A stretch of DNA of 24,540 nt from Pigoraptor chileana (Eukaryota > Opisthokonta > Filasterea), in NCBI GenBank assembly GCA_943704495.1, contig CALSCR010000463.1:1-24540 (forward strand), read 5' to 3'. This document shows, in pieces, positions 9,828 through 20,557 of this stretch. Below the pieces are notes generated by a model that did not search any database, had not been told where the DNA came from, and was given only the letters and a program-made list of their open reading frames with translations. The position numbers and the translations under genes were made by a program. Position 1 is the first letter of the stretch; each line of letters begins with the position of its first letter.

Positions 9828-10877
9828 TCATTGCTTCGACTCCGAGCTCTCCCGCTCGCTTGGCATCGTCGGCTGCGTTGCAGGCGGAGGGAGTGTTGCC
9901 TTTGCTGCCTGCATCTCGTTGTGTCGCACATTTGCATATGCTGCGGCGCCAAACAACACCATTCCATTGCTCGTCCACCACGCCATTGTCTTGACTTCGT
10001 TGTTTGTTGCGACAGCAAGGACTGTTTGTGCGCATGCCTTCGCCGTTGCGCTGACCGTGTGCGTGAGTGGGCTCGTGTGCTTGATCTGCATCATCGTCAC
10101 GACCGCAATCAGCACTCCAAAGACACCACCGACAGTCATCATGTTCCAAAACGTCGTGGAAAGAAGTCCCGGGTAGTTGTAAACCTCTCCGACTTCGCCC
10201 GCGAGGAACATAAACGGCAAGAAAAGAAGGCTTGCGTTGACGTTGTTGTACGCCGACAGACGCCACTCGTTGCCTTCCACGGCAGGAAGTACACGCTTGA
10301 TGAAGATCGAATAAAGTGCAACAAACATGCTCGCGATCACGCCCGCTACAACACCACCGGCGGTGATCTCACTTGTCCCGGTACCCCCTTCCTCCTTGAC
10401 ACCGAGGACGAATCCACCGACGATTACGGCGCAGCAGACAATGGCGGGAAAAGATGTTTGTTGTCCCAGAAAGATGCGCGTGAGGGCGACATTAAAGACG
10501 GTTGTCAGGGATCGGCCGACGTTGTAGAACGAGATGCCCACGAACTTGAGGCAAATGTTGTTGAATGCGATCATACCAACAAAGATGGCCGAGAGTGGCA
10601 TCGTCTTGAGCGCGATGTCCCACCGGTACTCAAATTTAGGAAACATTGAAAAGTACTCGGGCCACTTAACCGAGAGCGCACCGAACACGTACAGAGATGC
10701 TGCGCCGACGAGGCATTGATACCACGTGATGAACAGAGGCGCATCGAGTCGGATGTCCGGACTGCTGAGAAGGTACTTGTTGATAAACACCATCGATATG
10801 CTCACAATCCAGTATGCCAACACGACGAGGCCAATCGTCAGCGACTGCGATAGCCGCGCGGGTATGCGTTCTGTCAT
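9828..10877 (-). CDS. SLC35C1: GDP-fucose transporter, SLC35C1 type
   Basis: A single exon of 349 codons from the ATG at 10877; the upstream open frame lacks another ATG. The length is close to human SLC35C1. Seen: AYWIVSISMVFINKYLL at 21-37, FNNICLKFVGISFYNVGRSL within 105-124 followed by TTVFNV, VLPAVEGNEWRLSAYNNVNA at 196-215, HTSPLTHTVSATAKACAQT at 267-285, and MAWWTSNGMVL at 298-308. All have close counterparts in animal GDP-fucose transporters, and about ten hydrophobic segments fit the fold of the drug/metabolite transporter superfamily. Known role: antiport of GDP-fucose against GMP into the Golgi lumen for fucosylation of glycans. The N-terminus is short, and the C-terminal tail is Ser/Glu/Pro-rich and cytosolic. 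A CACGTG box lies at 11228-11233, about 350 bp upstream. The lack of introns contrasts with the genes to its right. Confidence 0.93.
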   Translation of the reverse strand: MTERIPARLSQSLTIGLVVLAYWIVSISMVFINKYLLSSPDIRLDAPLFITWYQCLVGAASLYVFGALSVKWPEYFSMFPKFEYRWDIALKTMPLSAIFVGMIAFNNICLKFVGISFYNVGRSLTTVFNVALTRIFLGQQTSFPAIVCCAVIVGGFVLGVKEEGGTGTSEITAGGVVAGVIASMFVALYSIFIKRVLPAVEGNEWRLSAYNNVNASLLFLPFMFLAGEVGEVYNYPGLLSTTFWNMMTVGGVFGVLIAVVTMMQIKHTSPLTHTVSATAKACAQTVLAVATNNEVKTMAWWTSNGMVLFGAAAYANVRHNEMQAAKATLPPPATQPTMPSERESSESKQ

Positions 10878-12197
10878 TGTGGACGGGGTGTTGCGAGGCA
10901 GTGTGCCCCGATCGATAAAGGGAAAGGTGTAGTGATTCACAGTTGTGGGGTGATTGATGTTGCGGTTGTGGTGGGATCGGGGTCTGCTTTTTTCCCACAA
11001 GATTCACATGTACATAAGTCCTTAATAGTTGTGGAGTTGGTCAAAAAAACATCTATAAAAACCAAACTAAAATGTGCAAAATCAAGAAGTGCGCGCTTCC
11101 ATCTGGCGAGTGAAATCGACGAACAATGAACCGGCGCAACACTGCCGTCGTGTCAGTGCATGTGTATGTCACTGAATTGACAAGCCCCACTGACCAGTTC
11201 CACATGGCATTTTTACGATCGTAATGTCACGTGTTGGCGTAATCTCGTCGGAAAACAGGCACCTCTTTTGTTACACTTCTACTTGACGACTAAAATTCAC
11301 ACGTAACATAAAATGTAACATAACTGATATCGTCATAGGAGATTTACTCTTGGAAAACTGTCTTTATGAAACCTGTTGTGGCATCGTCTCCCATACGTTT
11401 GGATTGAACGGGAGTGATGGACACATGCTGATGTCTTCTCGAAATGAGAGAAGATTTCACGCACAGCAACTGAGACAAACACAGCGTTGTTGGAAAAACT
11501 CACCACACAACACAATCACCAGCAAAAACGGTTCATTCTTTTCTCACTTTCTTACAGAAAATGTAACAAAATCAATCGGCAACCTCAACAGTCACCTGTG
11601 TGATATCATTATCTGGCATCCCTCGTAACGCCATAAAGAAAAGAAAAAAACATCAGTCGTATCCACACGACACAAATACACCTACGAATACACCTACACC
11701 AAAGACGAGAAGAAGAGCGAGAGCGAGACCGACATAGGATTAAAAATGAGAATAGTTTCAAAGCGAGTAAGAAAATGCAAAGGCCGCGGATCGAGCACGG
11801 CCGCACAAGCATGCACGCACGCACGCACGCACAAACACGCACACAACACACCACACAGATCTGCCAATGCCGCTTGTCAATGATGTCTGACCATCAAAAA
11901 TGCAGCAGGCCCCTCAGATGAACGACATACACGATGCTATGTGGCGGACTCAAAACATTTGCTTGGACGACTCGTCATCTGCATATACATACAAGCGTCC
12001 AAATGCACATTTTCACATGAGACGGAGGGATCATAGACATGAAAGAAGCAATAAAGCAATATGGAAATCAGGACAGGTAGACACACATACATACTATGCA
12101 TACATCTCCACTGTCATCCCTGCCATACGCAATGCAAAAGAATGACGAATAAAAGGCAGCCACATACACACACAGACGCATACATGCACAGACAGCC
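10878..12197. other. 1.3-kb stretch without a clear gene
   Basis: It holds the promoter side of the transporter gene (from 10878 rightward) and the 3' end of the phosphatase subunit gene (left of 12198). One A/T-rich open frame at about 11350-11628 has no ATG near its start and resembles nothing I know. A GA-rich patch lies at 11700-11730 and a (CACG)n-like run at 11812-11835. I see no RNA gene. Confidence 0.4.
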
Positions 12198-14350
12198 TCA
12201 GACACACACACACACAGACACAGACACACACTCACCCGTCGCCCATTCGTCAGAGCTCTCCTCGCCTGCCGCCTGCGTATTTGTCACATACGACAGGACA
12301 TCCCGGTCGCGATCATCCTCCATACTGACAATGATATCGCAACCGTCCGCCGAAAGGGCGTCTGCATTTTGAAGACATCATTTCAATGAGAAGAAAATGT
12401 CAGGAAAAGTGGCATAAACAAGACCAACGAGGCCCGTTGCTTGCGGTTGTTGATAATTGCAATGAACATTGTTACAATATGTTCGAATGTAGTATTGACT
12501 CGCATATTTCCGATATAAAAACACTCATATTACTAACACAAAAAAACAGGCGGATCGCAAACAGCAGAATCTGCCCCACACTTCTTCAATGAGCAACGTA
12601 TGAGAAAGGACTCAAAAAGGACTTGCATATAGCACACACACACACACACACACATAAACACGCAGAGGAGTCCAGACGAACCAATGCAAGCACAATGCAG
12701 CACCACACCACACACCACACATGCACATCGCATGCTGTGTAACAAAAATGCCCACCGTTGGGAATCAGAGTGCGGGCGCACAACCGTGCAACTGCAATGC
12801 GGACATTTGCCACGGGATCCTTCGCGAGCCTCAGTAGCTCCACAAGATAGACCAGATTGAACGTCGAGTGAAGGGTGGGCACCACCACGTGCCGCAGGAT
12901 GCGCACAAAACTGTGACAGTGTTCATGAACGAGCAAACGAGAGCAAAAGAGAGAGAGAGAGAGGGAGAGGGGGAGAGAGAGAGGAGGGAGAGTGTGTGCG
13001 TATGTGACAAAGACAAAAACAAGAGAGAGAAAAGAGAGAGAAAACAATGCGGAGTGGTTAGCACGTGTGATACATTAACAAAGATCCGTGATGTGATGCC
13101 ACGACTTCTCGAATATATATGTGCGTGTCTACATGTGTGTGAATATTGCGTGCCCATGTATATATGTATGTTTGTGCGCATGTGTGTGTATGCGTGTGTG
13201 CGTGTGTTTGTCGAATGAGTGTGTGCAATGCGTGTGCGTATGTGTGCTTCTGTGTCTGTTGAATGAGTGTATGCATCATTAGTTGCCACTTACTTGAGTC
13301 GAGGCATGCACCCTTCGCTCTTAGCAAGCTCTGCAATGGAACGCGCCACCTTGAGTTGGTACTCTTCGGATGCCCCAATCGACTCGACAAAAAGCTGCAC
13401 CACAAACAAACACACACACACACACACACACGTGGCGCCAATAAGAAAAATAGTTAGTCGCACTCTTGAACATAATGAGCACGAGAAGTAAACATCTGCA
13501 CAGCACAAAACATACACCACACCTCACGCACATTTGCAAATATATATATACATATATATATACAAATATACGGATGCAAGGATGTCTGAAAACATACCCC
13601 GAGTGACGTGTGTGCCGCTGCTCGCACACAGGCGACTTTGTCCGACGCCAGCAGCATCAGAAACGGAAAAATATGTGTGTAGCACAAGTCCATCGGGAAA
13701 AGCGCGCACAGACTGCGACAGACGGAAGAAAAAAACACACCACGACAAAAAAAACACGGAAGGGGAGGAGCCGTGTTAGAATCGCCAAACACGCACAGCA
13801 TATTGCAGCCACATGAGTAAGAAAGTGAGAGGTTGGGGGATTGAACCAATGTATAAGCGCCACACCCGAGACCTTCACACAGAGATATTCAGCGTACATG
13901 CGATCAGACATACACACAACAACATCCCCACAGCATTACGTAAGTAATATGCAGGGCACATGACACCAGATACACACATCATTAAGTGAGACCAGACACT
14001 CACTGCCCAAGCTGCTTTGACAGAATCCTCCGATATCGCCAGTTGTGCTCGTTTTCCGTCCGCGCGAGTTCTCCGACAAACGGAATGTACATGCACCGTT
14101 TTTCCGTTCCGATGACATGGAGAAACTCGGCAAGGTGCGAAACAACGCCAATGCGAACCTGCCCAATACCAAAAAATTATCACGTGGGCGCCGATTTTTG
14201 TTGTCGATGAGTTGTTTTGGGTTATGTTGTGTTCAAGCGGGGTCGACAGAAGCAGAGGAAAGAGCAGACAAAAGAGTGTTGAGTGCGAAGGCGTGAATTG
14301 GTTCATGAGGCGAGTAAAAAAGAAAACATCCTGCATTAAACACGTCCCCA

Positions 14351-14381
<31 letters not shown>

Positions 14382-14405
14382 AACACACACAGACAGAGAA
14401 AGAGA

Positions 14406-14456
<51 letters not shown>

Positions 14457-17400
14457 AGAGAGAGAGGCATACACACCTGGTCCATGTCCTTCAGGAACGC
14501 TTCAAACACGGACAAAAGGTCTTCCTCCGCGGCTGACTGGCCAATGAGACCGGCGATCACGTGCAGAGAGTGTGCGAGTGTTTTCCGAACCTAACAGCCA
14601 CAACAATTGCAACAACAACAACAACCACAACAACAGCAACAACGCAGGGGAAAAGATGGAATCAGTGAACACGCGGAGACGAGCGCTATATTTTCGGGGA
14701 CATGCAACAAAATACAAGAACAACAGCACACGCACACACACCTTCCACTGTCCGTCCCCGCACAACTGCAAATACACCTTTCGAATCGTCGCCCATCCGT
14801 CTCTCCCGACCGTCAAGAGCACCGCGGGCAGGTTGAACGCACAGTAATACGGTGTGTCGCAATCCGGCGGTCGAATAAACGAAGGCTCCGACATCGACAA
14901 GAACGTATCGAGAAGGCGACGGGGAACCACATTCTGCTGTGGATGCAAACAGACGCAACAGACAGTGAGAGACAGAGAGATATGTAGGATTCAAGTCAGT
15001 GTCATAGGCGCTGTGCTCATGGACTCCACAAAGAGACTGAGAAAAAGAGAAATTGCATGCCAATGTCGTTGCTCTTCACACCATAGAAAGAGAGAGAGAT
15101 GTAGGATTCAAGTCAGTGTCATAGGCGCTGTGCCCATGGACTCCACAAGAAAAGAGAGCGACACGTGAAGACCAAGACACATAGTACTCAGAACACACTG
15201 GACACATGAATAAGATGCACGATAAGTCAGTGTCATAGGCGCTGTGCCCATGGACTCCACAACCATAGAAAGAGAGAGAGAGAGCAACACGTGAAGACCA
15301 AGACACATAGTACTCAAAACACACTGGACACAGGAATAAGATGCACGATAAGTCAGTGTCATAGGCGCTGTGCCCATGGACTCCACAACCACAGAAAGAG
15401 AGAGAGAGAGAGAGAGCAACACGTGACACATAGTACTCAAAACACACTGGACACAGGAATAAGATGCACGATAAGTAAGTGTCTTGTTGGGACAAACCTC
15501 GGCAGTCTCGTCTGCGGTCGTCGCACTTTCCTCCACTTTGAGGTCTTCCACTCCCTGCGATATGCCTTCCACATCCTCCGTCGTCACGTGGGGCACCGGC
15601 TTCTTCTCCTCGTGAGACGATACTCCCATTTCCGTATCTTCTGACGCTGACAATGCCTACATATGGGCACAGAAGAAGCGACCGATCCGTGTTAGGATAA
15701 AAGGCAACAGACAATAATGGGAAATCCATCAGCATCTGCAAATTGGATTGCATTTCTTGCTCACACTGATCACAAACACATACATACATATATGCGCATA
15801 CATATACATATATATATATATATATTTATACACACACACAGACATACAACACATATATGCAACCATACACACACTCCACACCACGTAGAACACTAGTAAT
15901 GCGGATGCATGCGTGCGGTGCACATCCATCGACACATGCATACGATTCGACTGACCTTTGCGTGGGAGGCGGGAGTGGCAGAGTCCATGTTGAACGTGAC
16001 AGATGGCATCGGCTGTCGCCAGTAATTGAAGCTGCTGAATTCGTTGAGATCTTCCTTCTCTGGCGCAGAGTGGGATGCCGCGAAAGAGAGCGCCGCGTCA
16101 TCCTGCAAGGCATAGAACATCAACAGCATCGACACAAACACAGCAACAACGACAACAACGACATCAACCACAACAACAATGACAAAAAAAGGCAGCATTA
16201 TATGGGTTGAGCGACACGGCCAATTGCGATCATTTCTATGAGAAGTGAAGACACGATTTCGTAATATGAAAATACAAAAAAACTCCACAGAATCTGCAAC
16301 ACAAACAAAAGAAAAAAAGGGCTCAACAAACACGCCACCAAATAGGCAAGCGGATGTAACATAAGGAGCAAACAAAGCAAAAAAAGGACGCACCTTTGTG
16401 AGTGAGCTTCGTCGTGGTGATGATGATGGCACATCCGGACTTCCGTTGCGTGGCGACAAAGGTACCGCCGACAGTGACGTGGACGAGGGAGATGACGTGA
16501 GCACCGACAGTGGCGATGGGGACGGAGATGACGGAATTGTGATGCTGAGTCCTTCTCCGCTTGCACTTCCAATGGACGCGGATTCCGTTGCGGATGATAT
16601 GCTTGACACGGATGTGTCGGCGTCCTTTAGAGAGGCAGTGTGTGTGCAGGATGGGTGGATTGCGGTTGCGATTCCCATTAGAGTGAGAGAAAGTGCGACA
16701 GGGAAAGACAGACATAGACACATAGAGAGAGAGTGTGTGTATATATATATATGTATGTGTGTGTGTATGTAGAATGTGCAAAGAAGTGAGTCCCATTTAT
16801 CACGCCCAAACGGATGCAACAGCCTGCACTAATAACGGAAACACACACACTGACAAACACACTCAGTGATACACCGACAGAGACAGACAATCGCACTCAC
16901 ACGCACACACACCTTGTATGCTTCATCTTCATTGCCTACTTGTGACTCCTGGTCGTTGACGTCATCGGCAATCGCAAATGTTGCAATAAAAGGACCCAGT
17001 GAAATAAACGCTGATGTCTTCACCCATTTGCTCTGTTGTGTTGTGTTGTGTTGTGTTGTGTTGTGTTGTGTTGTATGGTGTTGTGTGGTTGTGTTGTGTT
17101 GTATGGTGTTTTCGATATGTTGTGTGGTTTTGTGATATATATGTGATACGTTGTGTTGTGTTGTATGGTTTTGTGATATGTTGTGTGGTTTTGTGATATG
17201 TATGTGATACGTTGTGTTGTGTTGTATGGTTTTGTGATATGTTGGTGTGGTTTTCGGAGCAACAGCCAAGCAACAACGCAAGGATATATGGGGGATTTGT
17301 GGTCAGATACGATTCGTCAAAGGTTTGCACATATAACAGTGTGGTGTGTCTACCACTGTTCGCACGCAAGAAGTGCAGCTTTTCGTCATTTGCACTCGTT

Positions 17401-19820
17401 GTGAATGGGAATAAGCGATCGCCGTCAACACGCTTACGCGCAAGCGAGATTATCCAACGGAACAGAAACACACACACACACACACCTGGTCTTCGGAGAG
17501 CGCCTTGAACAAGTCCACAAGGTCACGTGATCGCACCTCCCGCGTGACGGACGCAGCCATCTCGGCAAGCGATTCTGCGCATGCCTTTCGAACGCCCCAA
17601 ATTTCATCCTTTGCCAGCCTGTCGAGGGAGAGGAAGCAATCAAAAGCACAAAAAGGGTCAAAAGAGAGAGTATGATTGTGTGCATTAGTTGGGGGGATGG
17701 GGGGGTGTGGGAGGGGTTGGTCACATGCATGCACTTTGGGTATGGAATAATTTGAATTCCAGAAAGCAACATGAATGTGAGTGGGCGGCAATTAGCTCGT
17801 TAAACAGTGTTCTTCTGCTTTTTTTCGCTCTCTCACAACAGACGCACGCCTACATAACATTACAAATGATATCCTCCTATACACACACATATTCACATCA
17901 CCCAACGATCATCGTCGCGCGTGCACACACACACACACACACACACTCACACACATACATAACCGGACGTATCATCGCCGCACACACACACACACACACC
18001 TGACATATTGCGGAAGCAATCGTTGTGCTGACATTTCAGGTCCGATTGCCCGTCCAACGGCGCCGATGCACGACGCACACGCCTTTCGCACTCTGTTAGG
18101 CAACAATGCATACCAGGACACCGCAACAACACAAACGAGATGTATGAGAAAAGGACGTGAATATTTCTTTTAGACATGACACACACACAAAGAAGTGAGA
18201 AAAGCACATCCACCTGAAGATCTGGTCGTCAGTAAGGTTGCAAAATTCGCTCACAAACTGCCCCTGTACGACGCGAGGAGGGAGAATGAGAGACGCGCGC
18301 GATATAATCGACACTGCCTCCATTCTGTGCTCATCCTCGGCGTCGTTTCTGGCAAGGCGCAAGATGGCGGGACAAAACACGTTCTCTATTTCCTCATCAC
18401 TAAGGATGCCCTGTCCAAACAACGCGAGGGTCGCCTCGTGTGCAGATCCGCGCACCTGTGTGTGTATGTGTGTTCATGTAATTTCGTATTTGAGTGAGAA
18501 TACATGAGTATGTATGCACGTCTGAATGTGATATTTCGTACATTAAGCCGCGTTGGGTCGCAGAAAACTTTCACACCTTTCGAACGCCCAGCAAGGACGA
18601 AAAAAAAAAACTCGACGGCATTTGCACCCCAACACATAATCAGTACGCGTGATACAAAGCAACAACAACAACAACAATAAGATGCCACAAACAACACATC
18701 CACCCTCCAAACAACACCCCACCGCTTCGACAAGGTCCTCCAGCAAGTGCAGCACGTGCGGCGCAAGAGTACTGACGATATGTGCGTGACCGATTGCGCC
18801 ACCTTCCCGCTCAAAGTGAATGGCAAGGCGCGGTATTTGATCGCACAGAGTCTGCCGCACAACAGCCTCTGTGGGACATGAAACACAAAAACACACAAAC
18901 AAAAAGAATGCAACAGAAAAATAGTGAGCTAACAAGATAAGAATGAAGAAATGGACGATGCTTGTATGGGTTGTTGTGGATGTGTGAATATAGTCGCATA
19001 GTGTACATGTGTGAGTGTGTGTGAGGGAAGTGTGTGTGTGTACTCTTGTGGTTTGTGTTAATGTGTGTGGTATACATGCCGGCGATGTTTTGTGATGTGT
19101 GTGTGTTTGTCTAAGGACTGTATCAATACGATATACAAGAAATAGAGCGGAATAATAGATCCAATCGGCCAATCCACGCACGGCAAATACACACTCATCG
19201 AGGTACATTGCGTGAACAAAACGAAAATGAACATGGCGTGACAGCGTGCATCCAAACGTGTGAGATACAAGAGACACGAGCATGTGCGATACAAGACGAC
19301 ATGGGCGTGTGAGCATGCGTGTGCCACTGGAGAGTGCTATAGTTGTCCCACCTGCATCGTTTATCAAGTCGCCGAGCACGGGAAGAATAGCCGCAACACA
19401 CTCTTCGAACGGCATGGATCTGTGACACGTTGTGCCAAGAGAGAGAGAAAATATGAATTCTGTCACTTACAGTGGCCAAATTCCACAAGATTACTACGGA
19501 ATGAGGATCGATTCCTTGGAATGAGACGATACACCGCACACAGGCACCCAATGATAATACATCCAACCAATTACAAGAACCGGGCGTCTTTACCTCGCAA
19601 TTTCCGACAGATCCTTTGCAATAAACAGACGCTGCAGTACATGCTCACTGCGCGCGTATTTTGCAATCTTTTCTCCGGTGGACAAAAGATCTTCGCTTGT
19701 CTCCAAGCCGGTATCACCGTCGCCCTCCGCCTCGCCATCCCACGAGAACAGATCCATATCCGTCCCTTCGTTGGACTGGTCGTTCATGTCGTCAATTTCA
19801 ATCCCGGGAATGGCCGCCAT
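12198..19820 (-). CDS. PPP4R1: PPP4R1-type HEAT-repeat regulatory subunit of protein phosphatase 4
   Basis: Joined by eye on GT-AG borders and phase. Exons: 19594-19820, 19352-19419, 18723-18868, 18214-18455, 18000-18092, 17486-17618, 16913-17032, 16394-16624, 15956-16102, 15498-15656, 14742-14936, 14477-14590, 14004-14158, 13598-13712, 13294-13394, 12756-12910, and last about 12198-12361. This gives about 854 codons (human about 950). Landmarks shared with human: [16 protein letters not shown] (from residue 265), [13 protein letters not shown] (311-323), FNYWRQPMP (445-453), [12 protein letters not shown] in exon 11, [20 protein letters not shown] across exons 12-13, and [13 protein letters not shown] in exon 16. 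HEAT repeats fill residues 60-340 and 525-800; exons 8-10 are a Ser/Pro/Glu-rich linker. Known role: scaffold that binds and directs the PP4 catalytic subunit. The 3' end is uncertain: reading on from 12236 stops at 12198-12200, but a perfect GTGAGT donor at 12235 could instead splice to a tiny last exon, for example near 12100. Confidence 0.88.
12944..13050. repeat. (GA)n-rich tract in intron 15
   Basis: Runs of AGAGAG and GGGAGAG on the plus strand (CT-rich on the gene strand) just downstream of the exon 16 acceptor, that is, upstream in the transcript. On the transcript they make a long pyrimidine tract ahead of the acceptor at 12911-12912. Confidence 0.85.
14350..14466. repeat. Compound (CA)n/(GA)n microsatellite in intron 12
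   Basis: Two long (CA)n runs separated by AAACAAAC and GAGA patches, ending in GAGAGAG. The tract runs almost up to the 5' splice site of exon 12 (14475-14476), so the transcript has a TG-rich start to this intron. Confidence 0.9.
14994..15480 (+). repeat. Four-copy minisatellite inside PPP4R1 intron 10
   Basis: A unit beginning AGTCAGTGTCATAGGCGCTG and ending near GATGCACGATA repeats with starts at 14994, 15111, 15225 and 15351, plus a partial start at 15474. Unit lengths are 117, 114, 126 and 123, all multiples of three. Differences are mostly in the length of an internal GA run. The last two units are nearly identical; the first is the most diverged. On the gene strand each of the later units carries a pyrimidine run ending in CCAG, which looks like a splice acceptor. 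Confidence 0.92.
17033..17242. repeat. (TTGTG)n pentamer array in PPP4R1 intron 6
   Basis: Pure TTGTG units from about 17035 to 17072, then a degenerate part in which a unit of roughly 60 bp (TTGTGTTGTATGGTTTTGTG followed by a GATATG-rich end) occurs at about 17150 and again at about 17212. The array starts directly at the acceptor of exon 7, so the transcript reads (CACAA)n up to the splice site. Confidence 0.9.
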
Positions 19821-20557
19821 TTGCAATTACGCACAGTAGCCGGCGCAGGCGAGTCTCGCGGAAAAAACAAAGATTGAAGATTAAGGGGATTACAGCCAAG
19901 CAGATGGTGCGAACGGAATGATGTCCGTGCACAGCCCACGAGGGGGAACTGTCCCTCCCCACCGGAGCAAACTGATACAACAGCGAAAGACACTCAATGC
20001 CACGCGGCCATTCTCGATGGGATTAGTCCGTTGTTCGGTGTTGAAAAAACGCCCGCCGATGTCGGGGTGGTGCGTGCCCCGATTATTGATGATCCGGTAT
20101 CGATGCGGGCGGTTGTGCGAATAGCAGGCCGATTCACGGACACTGACAAGGATGGGAATCACAAGCGGATATTCTTCCTTTCGAAATTAGATGCAGGATC
20201 GCCAGCACTCTTTCAAGGAATCGCTTCGGTAGGAGCGGCCAGTGGGGTACCTCGCACAGACACCACCGACGAACAAGTCAGTCGCAATGAGAAATCAAAG
20301 CACACAAACACGAGTGAAGGGTCCAACCACTACATGAACCCTTTAATAATCACGCAGTGAATACAGCGAGTGTGAGAGTACTATTGCTTTTGGAAGGAGA
20401 GTGCAGATGCACCGGAGAAACGTGACACATTATGCGCATGCATTCGCGCCAAACGACGACAGACGCTTCAATTTCAAAAAAAGGCCGAAATCGGCATCAC
20501 GTGCCACTCAATCACGCTGCAGACAACCCCCGGATGAGACGACTTATTGTTTCCTTT

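Noticed and set aside
9831-10649. 272-codon plus-strand frame
   Set aside because: It lies wholly within the transporter gene on the other strand and has no plausible domain.
9828-10877. Triose-phosphate transporter (as in fungal sex loci)
   Set aside because: Its motifs match SLC35C1 GDP-fucose transporters closely and not the TPT family, although both share a superfamily.
11350-11628. 92-codon plus-strand frame between the transporter and PPP4R1
   Set aside because: It starts at TTG, has A/T-rich mixed composition and no recognisable domain. It probably lies open by chance.
14994-15480. Possible CRISPR-like array
   Set aside because: Units of 114-126 bp repeat over their full length with no unique spacers, inside an intron of a eukaryotic gene. 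It is a minisatellite.
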